64,000 nt of DNA, taken from positions 62,001 through 126,000 of the forward strand of contig NZ_JAGGNV010000066.1 in the NCBI RefSeq assembly GCF_018614955.1, given 5' to 3'. Under the pieces are notes generated by a model. That model had not been told where the DNA came from. It saw only the letters and a program-made list of their open reading frames with translations, and searched no databases. Origin of the DNA: Variovorax paradoxus. GTDB lineage: Bacteria > Pseudomonadota > Gammaproteobacteria > Burkholderiales > Burkholderiaceae_C. Below are positions 60,841-64,000 of this stretch, in pieces. The position numbers were made by a program, and so were the translations under genes. The number at the start of each line of letters is the position of its first letter. Position 1 is the first letter of the stretch.

Positions 60841-62289
60841 TCAGCCGCGCGCCAGCGCGCTGGCGGTGAGCGGGCTGTCCGCCGGCCACAGGTCCGCGCG
60901 GTGGCCGTGCCGCCATACCGCCTCGCAGGCCGCGGCCATTGCCGGCCGGCCGGCCGCCAGCGCGGCGCCGATCATGCCGGCCAGCACGTCGCCCGTGCCA
61001 GCGGTGGCGAGCCGGGCGTTGCCGGTGGTGTTGATCACGGGCGTGGTACCCGGTGCGGCCACGATGGTGCCCGAGCCCTTGAGGACGACCGTCGCGCCGA
61101 AGCGCTCCACGAGCTGATGCGCGGCACGCAGTCGGTCGGCTTGCACGTCGGTCGCGTTCACGCTCAGCAGCCGCGCTGCTTCCAGGGGATGCGGCGTGAG
61201 CACAGTGGCGCGGTCCGCCCGGATGCGTGCAACGAGCACGGCCTGCAAGGCGTCTTCGCCTGCGATGGCATTGAGCGCGTCGGCATCGAGCACCAGCGCA
61301 CGGGCTGTCTCCATCACTTGCGCCAGAAGATCGCGCACCGCCGATCCGCCGCCGCAGCCGCAAACGACCGTCATGGCGCTCAAATCCAGCGTTTCCGGGC
61401 GTCGAAACATCAGCTCGGGCTGCACGAGGTCGAGCATGGCGAGCCGGGTGTCGAGCGGGGCGACGAACACGCGCCCGGCGCCGGCGTTCAAGGCTGCGGA
61501 AGCCGCAAGCACGGCAGCGCCGGCCATGCCGGGCGCGCCTCCGATCACGGCCACGTCACCGTAGCTCCCCTTGTGGGAAGCGTGCCGCCGCGCTCGTTGG
61601 GGCGGTGCGCCGGCCAGGCGAGCCGTGGCCTGCTCGGCAGCCGGCGCGATGCCGAGGTCGTCGAACCACACCTCGCCGGTCGCATCGCGGCCCTGGCCCG
61701 TGAAGAGACCCGGCTTGAGCGTCAGCAGGCTCAGACAGGTGCGCCGGACGCCTGCGGGCGCTGAGGGGAATTCCATCGGCAGCACACCGGTGTCGGCATT
61801 CAGGCCCGAGGGCGTGTCGACGCTGAGCACGGCCGCGGAGCCGACGTGCATGCGCCGCAGCCAGTCGGCCATCAAGCCCTTGGGCGGGCGCGCGGAGCCG
61901 ACCCCGAGCAATGCATCGATGGCGAGTTCGGCATGCTGCGGCGGCGCATCTGCGAAGCGCACGCCGGCATCGCGTGCGCGTTGCAGCGAAGCGCGCGCGT
62001 CGGCCGGCAGGCGGCTGTCGTCGCCGATCCGGGTGACGACCGCCGCGAAGCCGCGCTGCTGCAATTGCGCCGCCGCCTCGAAGCCATCGCCGCCGTTGTT
62101 GCCGGGCCCGCAGGCGACCCAGATCGTGCGCGCGTGGGGCGCCATCGCCATCGCCAGGCGCGCGACCGCCAGGCCCGCGCGCTGCATCAGCGTATGCGGA
62201 GGGAGGACGGCCGCGGCCGCCTGTTCGATCCGCCGCGAGGCCGCGACGTCGAACAGCGGGGCGGCGGTGGCGGCGGTGATGCGCTGCAT
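60841..62289 (-). CDS. nnr: Bifunctional NAD(P)H-hydrate repair enzyme
   Basis: A 482-residue fusion of NAD(P)HX epimerase (YjeF_N) and ADP-dependent dehydratase (YjeF_C), repairing hydrated nicotinamide cofactors. The N-domain has VACGPGNNGGDGFEAA near residues 58-73. The C-domain has HKGSYGDVAVIGGAPGMAGA, VLTPHPLEAARLL and the nucleotide motif ARLATAGTGDVLAGMIGAAL. ATG 62289 gives MQRITAATAAPLFD; a longer open frame upstream overlaps the dadA 3' end and was not used. It begins 13 bases after the dadA stop and may be co-transcribed with dadA. Confidence 0.94.
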   Translation of the reverse strand: MQRITAATAAPLFDVAASRRIEQAAAAVLPPHTLMQRAGLAVARLAMAMAPHARTIWVACGPGNNGGDGFEAAAQLQQRGFAAVVTRIGDDSRLPADARASLQRARDAGVRFADAPPQHAELAIDALLGVGSARPPKGLMADWLRRMHVGSAAVLSVDTPSGLNADTGVLPMEFPSAPAGVRRTCLSLLTLKPGLFTGQGRDATGEVWFDDLGIAPAAEQATARLAGAPPQRARRHASHKGSYGDVAVIGGAPGMAGAAVLAASAALNAGAGRVFVAPLDTRLAMLDLVQPELMFRRPETLDLSAMTVVCGCGGGSAVRDLLAQVMETARALVLDADALNAIAGEDALQAVLVARIRADRATVLTPHPLEAARLLSVNATDVQADRLRAAHQLVERFGATVVLKGSGTIVAAPGTTPVINTTGNARLATAGTGDVLAGMIGAALAAGRPAMAAACEAVWRHGHRADLWPADSPLTASALARG

Positions 62290-62302
62290 GGACGCTTCTG
62301 CT

Positions 62303-63559
62303 TCAGTGTTGCAGCAGGCGTTCGATACCCAGGCCTTCGAGATCGACACCCGCGTCGCGGCCACCCATCATGTCCGCCAGAACGCGCGCGCTGCCGCACG
62401 ACAGGGCCCAGCCGCTCGAACCATGGCCGAGATTGAGCCACACGCCGGGTATGCCGCTCGGGCCGATGATGGGCGGGCCGTCCGGCAGCATCGGCCGTGC
62501 CCCTTTCCATTGCTGGACGCCGGCCTGCAGGGTGACAGCACCCGGAAACCAGTCGTGCAGCACCTTGTAGAGCGTTTGCAGCGCGGTGGGATGCATCGCG
62601 TCGAGCGAACCGCCGAGCTCGGCGCTTCCGGCCACCCGCACGCGCAGGCCGAGGCGGGAGATCGCCACCTTGTAGCGCTCGTCCATCACGGCGCTGCGCG
62701 GTGCGTTGAGCGGTTCGCGGATATTGGCGCTGATCGAATGGCCGTAGACCGGCGCGAGTGGAATGCGCAGGCCCAGGGGCCGCAGCAGATCTGCCGAGGC
62801 CACGCCGGCGCACACCACGACCGCGTCGAAGCGATGGCCCTCCGAGCCGCTCGCCAGCGAAAGCTCGGTCGGCGCCGCGCGCTTCAGCGGCGCGAGGTCG
62901 CAGTTGAAATGGAACTGGGCGCCCAGTGCCTCGGCCTCCCACTTGAGCAGCAGTGCGAACTGCCGGCAATTGGCGACCTCGTCCTCGGGCAGGTAGATGG
63001 CGCCGGCGAGCGGAGTGTCGGCGCTGAGCGCGGGCTCGATCCTGCGGGCCTCGTCGGCATCCACCTCGCGGAAGCTGCTGCCTGCCGCTCGCAGTACCTC
63101 CAGGCCGGCTTGAACGAGCTTTTTCTCGCGCTTGGAACGAAGCAGCACCAGGTAGCCGTCGGTACGCTCGTAGCTGAGCTCGCGTGCCTCGGTGATCTCG
63201 TGCAGGCGTGTGCGGCTGTAGAAGGCCAGGCGCTGCATGCGCGCGCGGTTGCTCAGGTAGGTTTCGAGCTTGCAGGCGCGCTGCCAGTGCGCCATCCAGG
63301 ACAGGTCGCGCCGCGACAACGGCCAGCGCAGCTTGATGGCGCCGTGCGTGGAGAACAGTGAGCGCAGCACCTTGCCGCGCATGCCCGGGCCGGCCCAGGG
63401 CGTGACATAGCCGGGTGCGACCACGCCGGCATTGGCAAAACTGGATTCCTCTGCGGCGGCGCCGCGGCGCTCGAAAACGACCACTTCGTGCCCGTCCGAC
63501 GCCAGCTCCCAGGCTGTGGTGACGCCGATGATCCCGGCGCCCACGATCGCGATTTTCAT
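62303..63559 (-). CDS. dadA: D-amino acid dehydrogenase small subunit
   Basis: A 418-residue FAD flavoprotein oxidising D-amino acids, typically D-alanine, to keto acids with electrons passed to the respiratory chain. The dinucleotide-binding motif IAIVGAGIIGVTTAWELASD is at residues 3-22 with EVVVFERRG as the end of beta2; GYVTPWAGPGM and the C-terminal LGHGSSGWALSCGSARVLAD are DadA signatures. ATG 63559 begins MKIAIVGAG. Other FAD amine oxidoreductases of the DAO family are possible, but the overall match is to DadA. Confidence 0.92.
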   Translation of the reverse strand: MKIAIVGAGIIGVTTAWELASDGHEVVVFERRGAAAEESSFANAGVVAPGYVTPWAGPGMRGKVLRSLFSTHGAIKLRWPLSRRDLSWMAHWQRACKLETYLSNRARMQRLAFYSRTRLHEITEARELSYERTDGYLVLLRSKREKKLVQAGLEVLRAAGSSFREVDADEARRIEPALSADTPLAGAIYLPEDEVANCRQFALLLKWEAEALGAQFHFNCDLAPLKRAAPTELSLASGSEGHRFDAVVVCAGVASADLLRPLGLRIPLAPVYGHSISANIREPLNAPRSAVMDERYKVAISRLGLRVRVAGSAELGGSLDAMHPTALQTLYKVLHDWFPGAVTLQAGVQQWKGARPMLPDGPPIIGPSGIPGVWLNLGHGSSGWALSCGSARVLADMMGGRDAGVDLEGLGIERLLQH

Positions 63560-63613
63560 TCGATTCTTTGCGGTGAAATGTATGCCGGCGCCTGCCTGCG
63601 AGGCGCGCGGCCG

Positions 63614-64000
63614 CTAGTGCTGTCGTTGTAACTCGCGTTCGGCCTGCAATGCGATCGCGAGCAGCGCGTCGTCGTGTAGGGCGCCATGCCAAAGCATGAG
63701 GCCGACGGGCAATTCGCCCTCGACGTGGCAAGGCAGCGAGATCGCACAGCCGTCGAGCATGTTGACGACCGACGGGTTGCGCAGCAGCAGCGCGTTGATG
63801 CGGAAAAAGGCCTCGTCGCGTTCTGCGCCGGGCGCCACGCTGGCGATGGCCGGCGCCCTGATCGGCACGGTGGGCGAGAGCACGGCGTCGAAGGGCGCGA
63901 GCGCCCGTTCCATGCCGGCGATCCAGTCCCGGCGCGCGTGGACCAGGTCGATGTACTCGTGCGCCTTCATGGTCGCGCCCTTGAGGATGCGCTGCGCCAC
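63614..64000 (-). CDS. Amidase signature family protein, C-terminal part (cut by window edge)
   Basis: The last 128 codons of a minus-strand gene that continues beyond base 64000. The sequence ALAPFDAVLSPTVPIRAP and NPSVVNMLDGCAISLPCHVEG match the C-terminal part of amidase signature enzymes (Asp-tRNA amidotransferase A-like amidases). The Ser-Ser-Lys catalytic motifs would lie upstream outside the window. It precedes dadA by 54 bases on the same strand. Confidence 0.85.
   Translation of the reverse strand: MAQRILKGATMKAHEYIDLVHARRDWIAGMERALAPFDAVLSPTVPIRAPAIASVAPGAERDEAFFRINALLLRNPSVVNMLDGCAISLPCHVEGELPVGLMLWHGALHDDALLAIALQAERELQRQH

Overview
The window is a GC-rich chromosomal segment from a betaproteobacterium, most likely Comamonadaceae and probably Variovorax or a close relative. 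I infer this from gene content, not from a database search: several Bug/TctC-type binding proteins, a small Trp-rich membrane protein, PhaR, 6S RNA directly downstream of zapA, and short dispersed palindromic repeats of a kind I associate with comamonad genomes. Coding density is high and many genes overlap by 1-4 bases (ATGA, GTGA or TGATG junctions). I see no insertion sequence, prophage, integron or CRISPR array.

Layout. 1-7.7 kb: UPF0114 protein, acetyl-CoA synthetase, a LapA-like protein, a small cytochrome c, a Trp-rich protein, ilvD with a divergent LysR regulator, and lgt. 7.7-13.3 kb: a malonate-use operon (gntR, malonyl-CoA decarboxylase, Bug receptor, enoyl-CoA hydratase, malonyl-CoA ligase) whose promoter overlaps a perfect 16-bp palindrome. 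13.3-16 kb: VOC protein, universal stress protein, TauE/SafE exporter, 6S RNA, zapA and a small coiled-coil protein. 16-24 kb: a cobalamin riboswitch followed by btuB, cobU, btuF, btuC, btuD, cobO, cbiB and a CobD-like gene. 24-32 kb: a LysR regulator divergent from an alpha/beta-hydrolase-like protein that has lost its catalytic Ser and His, then an RND tripartite efflux system. 32-36.5 kb: a second cobalamin cluster (cobQ, cobT, cobS, cobC).

36.5-43 kb: nth, an aminotransferase, a malate/lactate-type dehydrogenase and a tripartite tricarboxylate transporter (tctA, tctB, tctC). 42.5-54.8 kb: serB, mfd, ispD, ispF, an EnvZ/OmpR-type two-component pair, a small secreted protein, a SIMPL protein, 3-hydroxybutyrate dehydrogenase and relA. 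54.8-64 kb: tRNA-Val, a zinc-ribbon protein, phaR, rimO, tRNA-Leu, rnr, an SDR, nnr, dadA and the 3' part of an amidase gene cut by the window edge.

How the genes fit together. The two cobalamin clusters give outer-membrane uptake, ABC import, adenosylation, aminopropanol attachment and nucleotide-loop assembly, but no corrin-ring synthesis genes lie in the window. Acetyl-CoA synthetase, the malonate operon, 3-hydroxybutyrate dehydrogenase and PhaR all concern acetyl-CoA, malonyl-CoA and polyhydroxybutyrate metabolism.

The observations most worth a second look are palindromic repeats sitting in frame inside cobT and cbiB, the catalytically dead hydrolase at the head of the efflux locus, the well-defined malonate promoter/operator, the 6S RNA with a recognisable promoter and terminator, and the unusual translation start of rnr.
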